A stretch of 50,052 nucleotides of DNA from Pseudolabrys sp. (GTDB lineage Bacteria > Pseudomonadota > Alphaproteobacteria > Rhizobiales > Xanthobacteraceae): contig JAHCKF010000001.1 of assembly GCA_026125925.1 (NCBI GenBank), positions 1-50,052 of the forward strand, written 5' to 3'. Below the pieces are notes generated by a model. It was not told the origin of the DNA, did not search any database, and saw only the letters and a program-made list of their open reading frames with translations. Position 1 is the stretch's first letter, and each line of letters starts with the position of its first letter. Of the stretch, positions 33,110-41,391 are shown piece after piece. Both the position numbers and the translations under genes were made by a program.

Positions 33110-34277
33110 GGGCCAGGTCCCTCAAATGCGATCTCGCTTGGTTCCAGCGAAAGTTGAGGCGGTCGACGCCGGAGGCGCCGGTCCAGCGATCGCGAACGGC
33201 GTGATTGGCGTAGCGCGATTGACTGGTTTTCAATCGGCGTTCCCGCTCTTCAACGAGCTGTCGCGCCGCAGGCGTGGAAGCGATCTGCGTGGTGCCATCG
33301 ATCACGAGTTCGAGCCACTGCGTCACGAAGCGCTTGGCTGCGGGCCGAATGCTGTGGGCGGGATGTTCGACGGCGTCCCAGAAATCGTCGAGGGACCAGT
33401 TGCGAACGACAGAAAGATCCAGCTCGGCTGCCCAGGCCGCGATGCGCTCGCGATAATCCTCGGCCCAGTCGTCACGACCACGCAATTCGCTGAGCGCGAG
33501 ATTGTAGAGGAGCGCCGCCCCATGCATCACATGCGAGAAGATCTCGCCGTGGCGGACCAGGCGGCGCGCGTCCGCTGGAAAGGACGCCAGATGTGGATGG
33601 GTCCAGATATGGTCGCACTCCGCATCGATGCCGTCGCGCGCCAGCATGGTCAGCAGCGCCGCCGGTTGGGTCGCAACCAGGCGATCGATGATGAACTGCG
33701 CTTCGTCCGTCGTCAGGCGGAAGGCAGCACGGTCGAGCAGGTCCTTGGGCGCCTGTGGCAAGGCTGGATTCCAGATAGCTGCCGCCCGTGAACCTGCCGC
33801 GGCGTCCTCGCTGTCCGACGAGACGCGCGGCCGCCTCAGGCCGCGAAGAGAGACGAAAAGGCTATCGATTGAGCCGGGGAAAAGGCGGATGCCCCATGCG
33901 CCGAGCCCGGCCCAATAGACAGAGCTGGGCAGCCGTTGCAGCCTTGGACCAGCGTCGCGGCCGATGATGCCATTCGACTCTCCGCCAGCCTTCAACGCGT
34001 CGGCTAGCCGAATTTCCAGAGCGCGCGCCTCGGTGCGAAGCTGGCTTTCCGGAACGTCCCGACCTTCCAGCGTGCGGAACAGCCAGGGGATGAAGAGCAT
34101 ATACCGCAAGCGGGTCTGGATCGTGCTCGTCCCCGGAAAAAGGTGGTCCGCGATCGAATCCCGGATGGCGCCCAACCCCAGCTCGTCGCGGCTTTCGCGC
34201 TCCTGAAAGAGAGCCATGATCCGCTGCGCGCGCTGGCGCTCGGCTTCATCGAAATCGATCCAGGCAAGAGATGACAT
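33099..34277 (-). CDS. DUF6361 family protein
   Basis: 392 residues recognised as DUF6361 from 'MSSLAWIDFDEAERQRAQRI', 'RDELGLGAIRDSIADHLFPG' and 'TSTIQTRLRYMLFIPWLFRT', which are nearly invariant in the family. The middle and C-terminal parts are helical with several conserved Trp ('NPALPQAPKDLLDRAAFRLT', 'LRGRDDWAEDYRERIAAWAA'). The biochemical role is unknown. In my recollection the family often neighbours PLD proteins and helicases, as here. Start ATG 34277 is 18 bases from the upstream stop. Confidence 0.85.
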   Translation of the reverse strand: MSSLAWIDFDEAERQRAQRIMALFQERESRDELGLGAIRDSIADHLFPGTSTIQTRLRYMLFIPWLFRTLEGRDVPESQLRTEARALEIRLADALKAGGESNGIIGRDAGPRLQRLPSSVYWAGLGAWGIRLFPGSIDSLFVSLRGLRRPRVSSDSEDAAAGSRAAAIWNPALPQAPKDLLDRAAFRLTTDEAQFIIDRLVATQPAALLTMLARDGIDAECDHIWTHPHLASFPADARRLVRHGEIFSHVMHGAALLYNLALSELRGRDDWAEDYRERIAAWAAELDLSVVRNWSLDDFWDAVEHPAHSIRPAAKRFVTQWLELVIDGTTQIASTPAARQLVEERERRLKTSQSRYANHAVRDRWTGASGVDRLNFRWNQARSHLRDLAHAE

Positions 34278-34295
34278 AGGCGTCGCGTCCCGCTT

Positions 34296-37200
34296 TCAGG
34301 CTACTGCGACGGCCGGGTTAGCGCGTCCGACGGGGATGATTGCGCCGGAGGTCACCAGCACGATCAGCCCGCGTTCGGCTTGGGTCATATCCAAATAGGC
34401 GCGCACCTGAGTGCGATAATGGTCGAGCGTCTCGGGCGCGGGAGCGACGTCGCTCTTCCAATCGACGATCACCTGAGGCGCCCCATCGGGGCCAAAGGCA
34501 ATCGCATCGGCGATGCCGGCCGTCGCTTCCTCCTGCTCTTCGGTCAAGATGGAGGCATAGACCGGAAATTCCGGCATGAGGCCGGGCCGCAGGGCAGCAA
34601 TCTCCGGCAAGGCCAGGGCGCGAAGAACGCAAGCGGCGAGTTCGGCCGGCGCAAGCCCATGGGCAGGGTCAAGGGCCACAGGCTGGCCAATGGCGCGGAT
34701 CAAGGCTTCGGCGCGGGCAATGAGAGCGGGCTCCGTCTCCGCTGTTTCGCCGGTGAGGACCTCTTCGATGAGCTTGTGCAGAATGACGCCGCGCTCGCGA
34801 CCACCTTGGATCGTCTGGAGGATGCTGTCCTCTACAGGCGCATCGTCGACATCGGTCACCAGGATTTCCGGTAGCTCGGCGTGCAATGCCGGGCCGGCGG
34901 GATTCTCGTCGCGGCTGGGGGCGAGCCAGACAATGCGCTGGCGGCGCTCCGCGATCATCTCCGCTTCGGCCGCGAAGATCTCGCGGGTCTGGGCATTCTG
35001 CGCGCCAGCCCCATCGGCCCCGACCTCAGGCGGCAGGTGGCTAAGATCGAGCGCCGGCAGTTCCGCCAGCGACAGGTCCAGAAGGGAAATCCAGGCCGAT
35101 CCCTTCGCCGTGACATCGAGCCTCGGCAGAACCAGCAGCTCGCGCGCCCGCGTAGCGGCGACATACCAGAGACGGATGCGCTCGCGGTCGAGTTCGGCCT
35201 TCTCTGCATCGCGCGCCGCCTCATAATCCGTCGGCTTCACGCCGAACACCGGACAATAGAAGCGGCCGGTGGCACGGTCGGTGATCGCGCTCTCGGGCGC
35301 CATGATCTGCGTCATCGTGTTGACGGGGACGACGATCGGCCACTCCAGCCCTTTGGCGGCATGCATGGTGTAGAGCGCAACCGCCTCCTCCTGAGCATCG
35401 GGGCGACCCTCGACGGCGCGAGCCTCGTCGGTCCACGCGGCCGTCATCGCCTCCGCGAAAGCACGCAGGCCGCGGACCGCATACGCCCGGCTGAGGCTAA
35501 GATAGAGATCGACATTGGCGAGGGCACGCTCGGCCTGGCCGCGATGCCGATGAAGGAGGATCGGCCGCACGCGCAGCACGTCGATGGCCTGCGATAGCAG
35601 GTCGTGCGGCGTCGTGGCGTTCATCTTCAGCCGCAGCGCCTGAAGTTTCTCGATGACGTCGCGCGCATGCGGATGTGTGATCGCTTCCGGAGCCACGCCG
35701 AGGTCCAGTCGCGGCAAGGCGTCGGGCGCATCTTCGGAGCGCGGGAGCGCCCAGACAATGTCCAGCAATTCTTCCTCAGTCAGCCCGACCAGTGGACCAC
35801 GAAGCAGCGCGCCCAGTGCGAGCGTGTCGCGGCGGTCGGCAAGCACTCGCGTGAGGGCGATGAGGTCCTGGATCTCCTGGCGCCGGAACAGTCCCTTGCC
35901 GGCCTGAGTCGCAACTGGAATGCCGCGCCGCTCCAGCGCTTCTTCATAGCGCCAAAGATCGCTTCCCGTCGGCGCGAGAAGAGCGATGTCACCGGGCCGG
36001 CAGGCGCGGCGCTCCCCGGTCTTGCGATCGAGAATGGCCTCGCTGCCGATCAGGCGCGCGCACATGTCTGCGACAGCCTCGGCTTCGCCGTCGCGCTGGC
36101 GTTCGGCCGAGGCCTTGCCGTCGGCATCGGCCACGGCAATGTCGAGGGCCGCGACGCACAGTCCCTCGTTCCGTTCAGGATGGAACGCATCAAGAGCGGT
36201 GAACCCCGGCTGGCCGTTCTCGGCCGACAGCAGGAGTTCGAAGCGATCGTTCACATAATTCAGGATTGGTTCGCAGGACCGAAAATTGGTCGAGATCGCC
36301 ACCACGCTGTCGGGTGCCTGCGCAAGGAAGGTTTCCCGCGCCTGGATGTAGGCCGCCACGTCGGCGCCACGAAAGCGGTAGATCGCCTGTTTGGGGTCGC
36401 CCACCAGGAACAGCGCGCCGGGTCGGATTTGGAACGTGGTCCAATCGTCGCTGTCCGCATTAGCCTGCGGGTTGCCGCACAATCGCCAGAAGATTTCGGT
36501 CTGCAAAGGGTCGGTGTCCTGAAACTCATCGACCAGGACATGCGCGAAGCGCGCGGCCAGCGCGCGGCGCACCTCTTCATGGTCGCGCAACAGCGCGCGT
36601 GCGGCGAAGATGAGATCGTCGAAATCGAGAAGCGCAGCCGAGCGCTTGTAATCGCGGAAGCGATCCATGACCGGCTGCACAAGCCCGACGAGTTCGGCGA
36701 GGACGCGCGACGCGGCCGCCTGCGACAGTGCGGTCCATGCCCCGCAACAGCCGTTGTAGTGGCCTTCCGCGCCAGCGTTCAAGCGATCCCCATCGGCCTT
36801 GGCGAGGCCTGCGCGTTTGGCGGCTTCGCACCACTTGCCCTTCTTCTTGTAGGCGCGAAAGCTTCCCGAGGTGGTGCAGAGATCGGGATGCGGTCGCGCG
36901 AGCAACAGCCGCACCAGATCGGCAGGCTCCGCCGGCGAGATAGCCTCAACGGCTTCAGCCATTTCCAACAACCGCGCCGCGATGTCAGCGGTCTCCGGCT
37001 CGACGACTCGGGTTCCGCGTAGCCAGGACACGAAGCCGTCTGCTGTCTGCCGGACGGCTCCGATGAGAGGTTCCAGCGCTTCGGGTGACTCAACAGCCAG
37101 CGTGCGGCGGCTGCGGAGATGCGTAAGAATCTTGTGGATCAGCCCGACGGTCTCGCCCGGGTCCTGCAGAACCATTTCGGCCAGCAGTCCGCCAGCATCG

Positions 37201-37700
37201 TCTGCAAGTTCCTCCCGAAGCCAGATTTCAACGATTTCCGCAAAGGCGAGATCCGCCTGGTCGCGGTCCATCACGACCGCCCCGGGATCGATGCTCGCCT
37301 CGACGGGATAAGGCTTGATCAGGCGCTGACAGAAGCCGTGTATGGTCGAGCAGGTGATTTCATCGATCGCCACGCTGGCAGCCGCGAGATTGCGGCGTTG
37401 GTCTTCCGACAAGCCATAGGGCAAGGCAACCCGAAGCTCGGCGGGAATGCGACCTGCCACCAACTCGCCAACGAAGTCGCGGACACGGATGAGAAGCTCG
37501 CTGGCCGCGAGCTCGGTGAACGTCACCGCGGCGATCGTCCTTGGCGCAATGCCTTCGGCTAGCATCAGCGCGATGCGGCCAGCCATGACGGCGGTCTTGC
37601 CGGAACCAGCGCCGGCTTCGACCAAAAATGAGCGGTCGTGAACCGCGATCGCAGTGCGCCGCGCAACATCATCGGCGAGCGGTTTCAGCGGTGCATTCAT
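34296..37700 (-). CDS. AddA-like UvrD helicase with C-terminal nuclease
   Basis: 1134 residues from ATG 37700, overlapping the AddB-like stop by one base (TAATG). SF1 motifs: 'FLVEAGAGSGKTAVMAGRIA' (Lys35), 'VLVDEFQDTDPLQTEIF' (Asp391-Glu392), 'MHAAKGLEWPIVVPVN' (motif V) and 'RLWYVAATRARELLVLPR' (motif VI). The C-terminal RecB-type nuclease has 'DGAPQVIVDWKSDVA' (Asp1080, Lys1082). AddAB normally resects double-strand breaks. This pair lies inside a defence-type operon, so it may be a specialised copy that degrades phage DNA. The in-frame extension to 37769 was rejected. Confidence 0.9.
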   Translation of the reverse strand: MNAPLKPLADDVARRTAIAVHDRSFLVEAGAGSGKTAVMAGRIALMLAEGIAPRTIAAVTFTELAASELLIRVRDFVGELVAGRIPAELRVALPYGLSEDQRRNLAAASVAIDEITCSTIHGFCQRLIKPYPVEASIDPGAVVMDRDQADLAFAEIVEIWLREELADDAGGLLAEMVLQDPGETVGLIHKILTHLRSRRTLAVESPEALEPLIGAVRQTADGFVSWLRGTRVVEPETADIAARLLEMAEAVEAISPAEPADLVRLLLARPHPDLCTTSGSFRAYKKKGKWCEAAKRAGLAKADGDRLNAGAEGHYNGCCGAWTALSQAAASRVLAELVGLVQPVMDRFRDYKRSAALLDFDDLIFAARALLRDHEEVRRALAARFAHVLVDEFQDTDPLQTEIFWRLCGNPQANADSDDWTTFQIRPGALFLVGDPKQAIYRFRGADVAAYIQARETFLAQAPDSVVAISTNFRSCEPILNYVNDRFELLLSAENGQPGFTALDAFHPERNEGLCVAALDIAVADADGKASAERQRDGEAEAVADMCARLIGSEAILDRKTGERRACRPGDIALLAPTGSDLWRYEEALERRGIPVATQAGKGLFRRQEIQDLIALTRVLADRRDTLALGALLRGPLVGLTEEELLDIVWALPRSEDAPDALPRLDLGVAPEAITHPHARDVIEKLQALRLKMNATTPHDLLSQAIDVLRVRPILLHRHRGQAERALANVDLYLSLSRAYAVRGLRAFAEAMTAAWTDEARAVEGRPDAQEEAVALYTMHAAKGLEWPIVVPVNTMTQIMAPESAITDRATGRFYCPVFGVKPTDYEAARDAEKAELDRERIRLWYVAATRARELLVLPRLDVTAKGSAWISLLDLSLAELPALDLSHLPPEVGADGAGAQNAQTREIFAAEAEMIAERRQRIVWLAPSRDENPAGPALHAELPEILVTDVDDAPVEDSILQTIQGGRERGVILHKLIEEVLTGETAETEPALIARAEALIRAIGQPVALDPAHGLAPAELAACVLRALALPEIAALRPGLMPEFPVYASILTEEQEEATAGIADAIAFGPDGAPQVIVDWKSDVAPAPETLDHYRTQVRAYLDMTQAERGLIVLVTSGAIIPVGRANPAVAVA

Positions 37701-40360
37701 TACTGAGCCTTCCAGACCTGCGCGGCCTCCCCGAGGCGCTCGGTGGCGGCGGTAATCTTGCGTTTGCAATAGGTAGCGCCGGCGTTGGCCGGCAGTGCGA
37801 AGGCGAGGTCGTCATATGTCCCACCGGTATCGGCCCCGAGCACAGCGCTGCCGGTAAGGAGACTGGCGTGCGCGGCGCGCAGATAGCCGGCGACGTCCGC
37901 CAAAGTGCCTTCGGGATCCTCGAGCCTCAGGTCGACCTCATCGCGCGGAAAGAGGAGGGAGGCGCTGATGGCGACATCGTCGCCGAGCATCGCCTTCACG
38001 GCGAAGGCATAGAGGCAGCGCTGCAACTCCTTGCCGCCGTCGAGAATGATGGTGTCCTTGGGCTTTCGGCCGGTCTTGTAGTCACGCACAAGAGCGCGGC
38101 GGCCGTCGGCGGAGACATCGAGCCGATCGATGTAGCCGGCGATCCGGAAATCGGTGCCAGGAATTCCGACGCTGGCCGCGGCGTCCCAGGGCGGCGCCAC
38201 ATCAGTCTTGGGCTCGGCGCCTCCGAAAGGGACTTCGCCGAACGCACGGGCACCAGGCAGGCGCTCGTCGCCAAAGGCCAGGGCTCGCCGGCTAAGCTCC
38301 CGCGCCTCGTCGAGGGTGCGCCGCCAGATCACGCGCGGCGGCACAGGACGTTCGGTTTCCCAGATTTCGGCAACCTCGCCGGCAGCGTCATCGACGGCGC
38401 TGGCGATCTGTTGCCCCGTAGCGGCGGCCAGTCCGCCATTGGCTTCGAGTGTGCGGAGAGCCCGATCCAGAGTCTCGTGAACGAGATCGCCCATCGCCAG
38501 CGCATCGAGAACGAGCGGGTCGTCGCCGCTTTCGGGCGCGCGCCAGCGCAGGCCGTAGTGCCAAACGAAGCCGAGCGGGTTGCGCAGGAGCTTGCGAAGG
38601 GAGCTTGCCGATTGGGTGCGCGCCAGGATGGCCTGGATTACCGGGTGGTCGGCACGAAGGAGTCCGTCATGGGGGGTGATCTCCTCCCGCAGCCAGTTGC
38701 GCCAGCAGGCGGCCGCCGAAACGGCTTGCGGGAGCGCGCGGAATTCCTGCGGCCGGGCGGTCAGCCGGTCGGTTTCACTGAAGGCGTGATCCGGCACTCG
38801 GTTGCGCCGGAGGTAGATCTCATCGGGCTGCCCCTGCAGGAGGGTGCTACGGCCGAGGAGTCGGCCATCGCTGTCCCGTCGCGCTCGCGACAGCACAACC
38901 TGGCGCTCGCTGGTCGCGAGGATGGTTGCGAAATCCCGCCGGTCGGCCGCGCCAACGGGGAGCGGGTCGAGCTCGGCCGTGGGGATGATGTGATCGGAGA
39001 GGAGGCGATCTTCCGAAATTCCGCGCGGCCAACGCGAAGAATTGAGCCCGAGGAGGCGAACGAATCGGCGGGGCGATGCCGCCAGCGCGCTTGCCGGCAT
39101 CCAGGCGACGGAGACGCAGGCATCCAGGCCGTCGTCCTGTTTCAATGTCTCCAGGGTTAGATCGAGCGAGGCGGCCGGACCGGCAAGGAGCACCTTGCGC
39201 CAGATGGCCAGGGTCCTGCCGTGCAGCAGCGCTTCGCCAATTGCTTCGGCCGCCGCTACGCCCTGCGACAGCAAACCGATGATCTCGCGCAACGCTGGAC
39301 CATGATCGATTTCGTCGGGCCATTCGGCAGCGGTCAGGCGGTCGAGCAGGTGGTTCCAGGCTAGCGGAGACGCCAGCGGAGCATCGGCCGGCAAGACTCG
39401 CGTCCAGCCCGCGGGGAGAGCTCGAAAGGGGCCGGGATAGGCCGCCAGCAGGGACGCCAGGCGCCGCATCCGAGTCTGAGAGAGGCCGCGCACCAGGATG
39501 TCCGCGAGGGCGGCGGCCGCCTGACCCTCCCTACAGGCCGTGATCTTGACGCCATGCACAAAGTGAAGGTCGAGATTGGCGTCGGCTCGCAAAGCGAGAA
39601 AATGATCATCGTAATCGGCCGGCGTGACCGATGCGATGGCGATCTCGGCCGGATCGGCCGTGCCGGACGCGATGAGCTGCCGCGCCCAACGGAGCGCCTC
39701 GATGGCTTCGTGATAGGCGGTGGAGGCGCTGACGGTGAGAATCTCTGGCGTGCGCGGGTCACTTTGCGTCACGTCGATGACATTTCTATCAAGCCAGGGA
39801 GGCGTCGACCGTGGACCGGCGGTCCAGCGCACCGTCACCCGCTGAGTGATAGCGTGCAGAAGCGGCCGCCAGCACGGCGACAGCTCGGTAATGCCGACAA
39901 TCTCAATCTGCCCGAATAGGGCGGCAACATGATCCAGCCGTTGCAGCGATGCCGCTACGAGATCGACTGGACGCATCATCGCCGGCGGAAGGGCGGCGAG
40001 GACTGCTTCTTCGAGGCTGGCGATCGAGGCAATGCGCGGGTGCTCGCCGCGGCGCGCCTGCAAATCGATGCCGGCGCGCCACGCCTTGCGGAGCGTGTCG
40101 GTGGCGGCCCCCACCATGCCGGGCAGTGACTTCAGGCTGTCAAGCTCCCCCAGTGCGACGTCCGGCAGGACCGCCTGGATGGTGGCGCGCAATGTCTCGT
40201 CGTCGACCGGGCGCGACAGGCCGCCCGCGAGGCGCGCGGCGAGCTGCTCGAAGGTCATGATCTGGAGGCCGTGATTGCGCTGGCGTGCGGCGGCGAGTCG
40301 CAGCTCGCGCATCGCCAGTCGCCCATGCGCAATGATCGTGCGGCGTTCTCTTGGTTGCAT
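37700..40360 (-). CDS. AddB-like protein with PD-(D/E)XK nuclease
   Basis: 886 residues from ATG 40360 (MQPRERRTIIAHGRLAMREL). An in-frame ATG at 40393 is an alternative, and neither has a strong ribosome site. The body is an inactivated-helicase-like region with 'HDGLLRADHPVIQAILARTQ' and 'SSLRKLLRNPLGFVWHYGLR'. The C-terminus is a RecB-family nuclease: 'ALAMGDLVHETLDRALRTLE', 'FRIAGYIDRLDVSADG' (Asp) and 'ALVRDYKTGRKP' (Asp-x-Lys), then 'LQRCLYAFAV'. The cysteine set that holds the 4Fe-4S cluster in Bacillus AddB is not seen. First gene of the operon running down to 28129. Confidence 0.87.
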   Translation of the reverse strand: MQPRERRTIIAHGRLAMRELRLAAARQRNHGLQIMTFEQLAARLAGGLSRPVDDETLRATIQAVLPDVALGELDSLKSLPGMVGAATDTLRKAWRAGIDLQARRGEHPRIASIASLEEAVLAALPPAMMRPVDLVAASLQRLDHVAALFGQIEIVGITELSPCWRPLLHAITQRVTVRWTAGPRSTPPWLDRNVIDVTQSDPRTPEILTVSASTAYHEAIEALRWARQLIASGTADPAEIAIASVTPADYDDHFLALRADANLDLHFVHGVKITACREGQAAAALADILVRGLSQTRMRRLASLLAAYPGPFRALPAGWTRVLPADAPLASPLAWNHLLDRLTAAEWPDEIDHGPALREIIGLLSQGVAAAEAIGEALLHGRTLAIWRKVLLAGPAASLDLTLETLKQDDGLDACVSVAWMPASALAASPRRFVRLLGLNSSRWPRGISEDRLLSDHIIPTAELDPLPVGAADRRDFATILATSERQVVLSRARRDSDGRLLGRSTLLQGQPDEIYLRRNRVPDHAFSETDRLTARPQEFRALPQAVSAAACWRNWLREEITPHDGLLRADHPVIQAILARTQSASSLRKLLRNPLGFVWHYGLRWRAPESGDDPLVLDALAMGDLVHETLDRALRTLEANGGLAAATGQQIASAVDDAAGEVAEIWETERPVPPRVIWRRTLDEARELSRRALAFGDERLPGARAFGEVPFGGAEPKTDVAPPWDAAASVGIPGTDFRIAGYIDRLDVSADGRRALVRDYKTGRKPKDTIILDGGKELQRCLYAFAVKAMLGDDVAISASLLFPRDEVDLRLEDPEGTLADVAGYLRAAHASLLTGSAVLGADTGGTYDDLAFALPANAGATYCKRKITAATERLGEAAQVWKAQ

Positions 40361-40533
40361 TGCTTGCCCCCGCCCTAAAGCCCGTTGCATCGCTTCTAGT
40401 GGATGAAGGCGGCGTGCTCTTTGACGCGCCGCAATCCACCTTGACCGATGCCCCCGATATGAATAGTAATTACACGGGTCGCGTCGATATGTCCATATAG
40501 CTTTTATGCGTATCGGCAAACGGAGGTGGAGCG
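40361..40533. promoter_or_regulatory. Divergent promoter region of the AddB-like and WYL operons
   Basis: 173 bases serving two outward operons. The AT-rich core 40455-40510 has a palindrome ATATG-TC-CATAT (40487-40498), a second CGATATG copy at 40455-40461, and TAATTA near 40467-40472. A possible plus-strand -35 TTGACC (40441-40446) is followed 17-18 bases later by TAGTAAT. The WYL gene has GGAGG 9 bases before its ATG. The WYL protein probably binds here. Confidence 0.5.
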
Positions 40534-41391
40534 ATGGATGCCGCTGTGGCGCTGAAATGGGGCGTAGAGCGCCGGCTCGAATTCATCGAGTTCCGCCTCT
40601 TCTGGGACGGGGGCGTGAACCGCTCCGACATCATTGATGTGTTCGACGTGTCAGTTCCTCAAGCTTCGAAGGATTTGACGCTCTATCAGGAGCGAGCGCC
40701 ACACAACGCCGTCTACGACAAGAGTGCCAAACGCTATGTTGCGAGCCCACAGTTCTCGCCGATTTTCCTGAAGCCTGAAGCCGAGCAATACCTCAACCAG
40801 CTTCGATCCGTTGCCGAAGGTATCTTGGACTCATCCGAGTCTTGGATAGCGCATCTCCCGCCCTACGGCGGGCCGCCCGTGCCGGCCCGAGGTGTGAACA
40901 CCGAAACATTGCGAACAATCATCGCCGCGATCCGCCAAAAAGAGGCAGTGGAGGTAAAGTATCAGTCGCTATCTAGTGACGATCCGAAGTGGCGATGGAT
41001 TGCGCCGCACGCGATCGGCTTTGACGGATACCGCTGGCATACCCGTGCCTTTTGTGAGGTCGATGGCACGTTCAAGGATTTCCTGCTGTCCAGAATCATT
41101 GAGACCAGGTCGCTTCGACCGAGCGAGGTATTGGCTGAGCATGACACTGATTGGAACGAATTCGTCACGCTGGAAATAGGGCCGCACCCAGACCTTTCCG
41201 AAAGCCAAAAGCGGATAATCGCCCTCGACTATGGCATGCGAGGTGGGCGCGCACAGATCCGTGTTCGAAAGGCGCTGCGCTACTATGCTCTGAGACGATT
41301 GGGGCTCGATACGCCGCTGGCCGCTCGTCGCCCGCAAGACCAGCAAATCGTGCTTCTGAATGAACGGGGTGTCGATGAAGATCATCGATAA
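40534..41391 (+). CDS. WYL-domain transcriptional regulator
   Basis: 285 residues. The N-terminal winged HTH is 'RLEFIEFRLFWDGGVNRSDI' and 'IDVFDVSVPQASKDLTLYQE' (14-53). The WYL domain (about 120-195) carries 'EAVEVKYQSLSSDDPKWRWI' and 'PHAIGFDGYRWHTRAFCEVD', in which Y-R-W-H-x-R-A-F is the WYL-type core with Arg for the ligand. The 'WCX'-like tail is at residues 205-285. WYL proteins sense nucleic-acid or nucleotide ligands and silence defence genes until infection (BrxR/CapW type). It is the first gene of the type III operon and faces the AddB-like operon, so it could control both. Confidence 0.87.
   Translation: MDAAVALKWGVERRLEFIEFRLFWDGGVNRSDIIDVFDVSVPQASKDLTLYQERAPHNAVYDKSAKRYVASPQFSPIFLKPEAEQYLNQLRSVAEGILDSSESWIAHLPPYGGPPVPARGVNTETLRTIIAAIRQKEAVEVKYQSLSSDDPKWRWIAPHAIGFDGYRWHTRAFCEVDGTFKDFLLSRIIETRSLRPSEVLAEHDTDWNEFVTLEIGPHPDLSESQKRIIALDYGMRGGRAQIRVRKALRYYALRRLGLDTPLAARRPQDQQIVLLNERGVDEDHR

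Noticed and set aside
28129..34277. DISARM (helicase plus PLD)
   Set aside because: No DUF1998 gene and no DISARM methylase linked in the operon; DUF6361 and AddAB-like genes are not DISARM parts.
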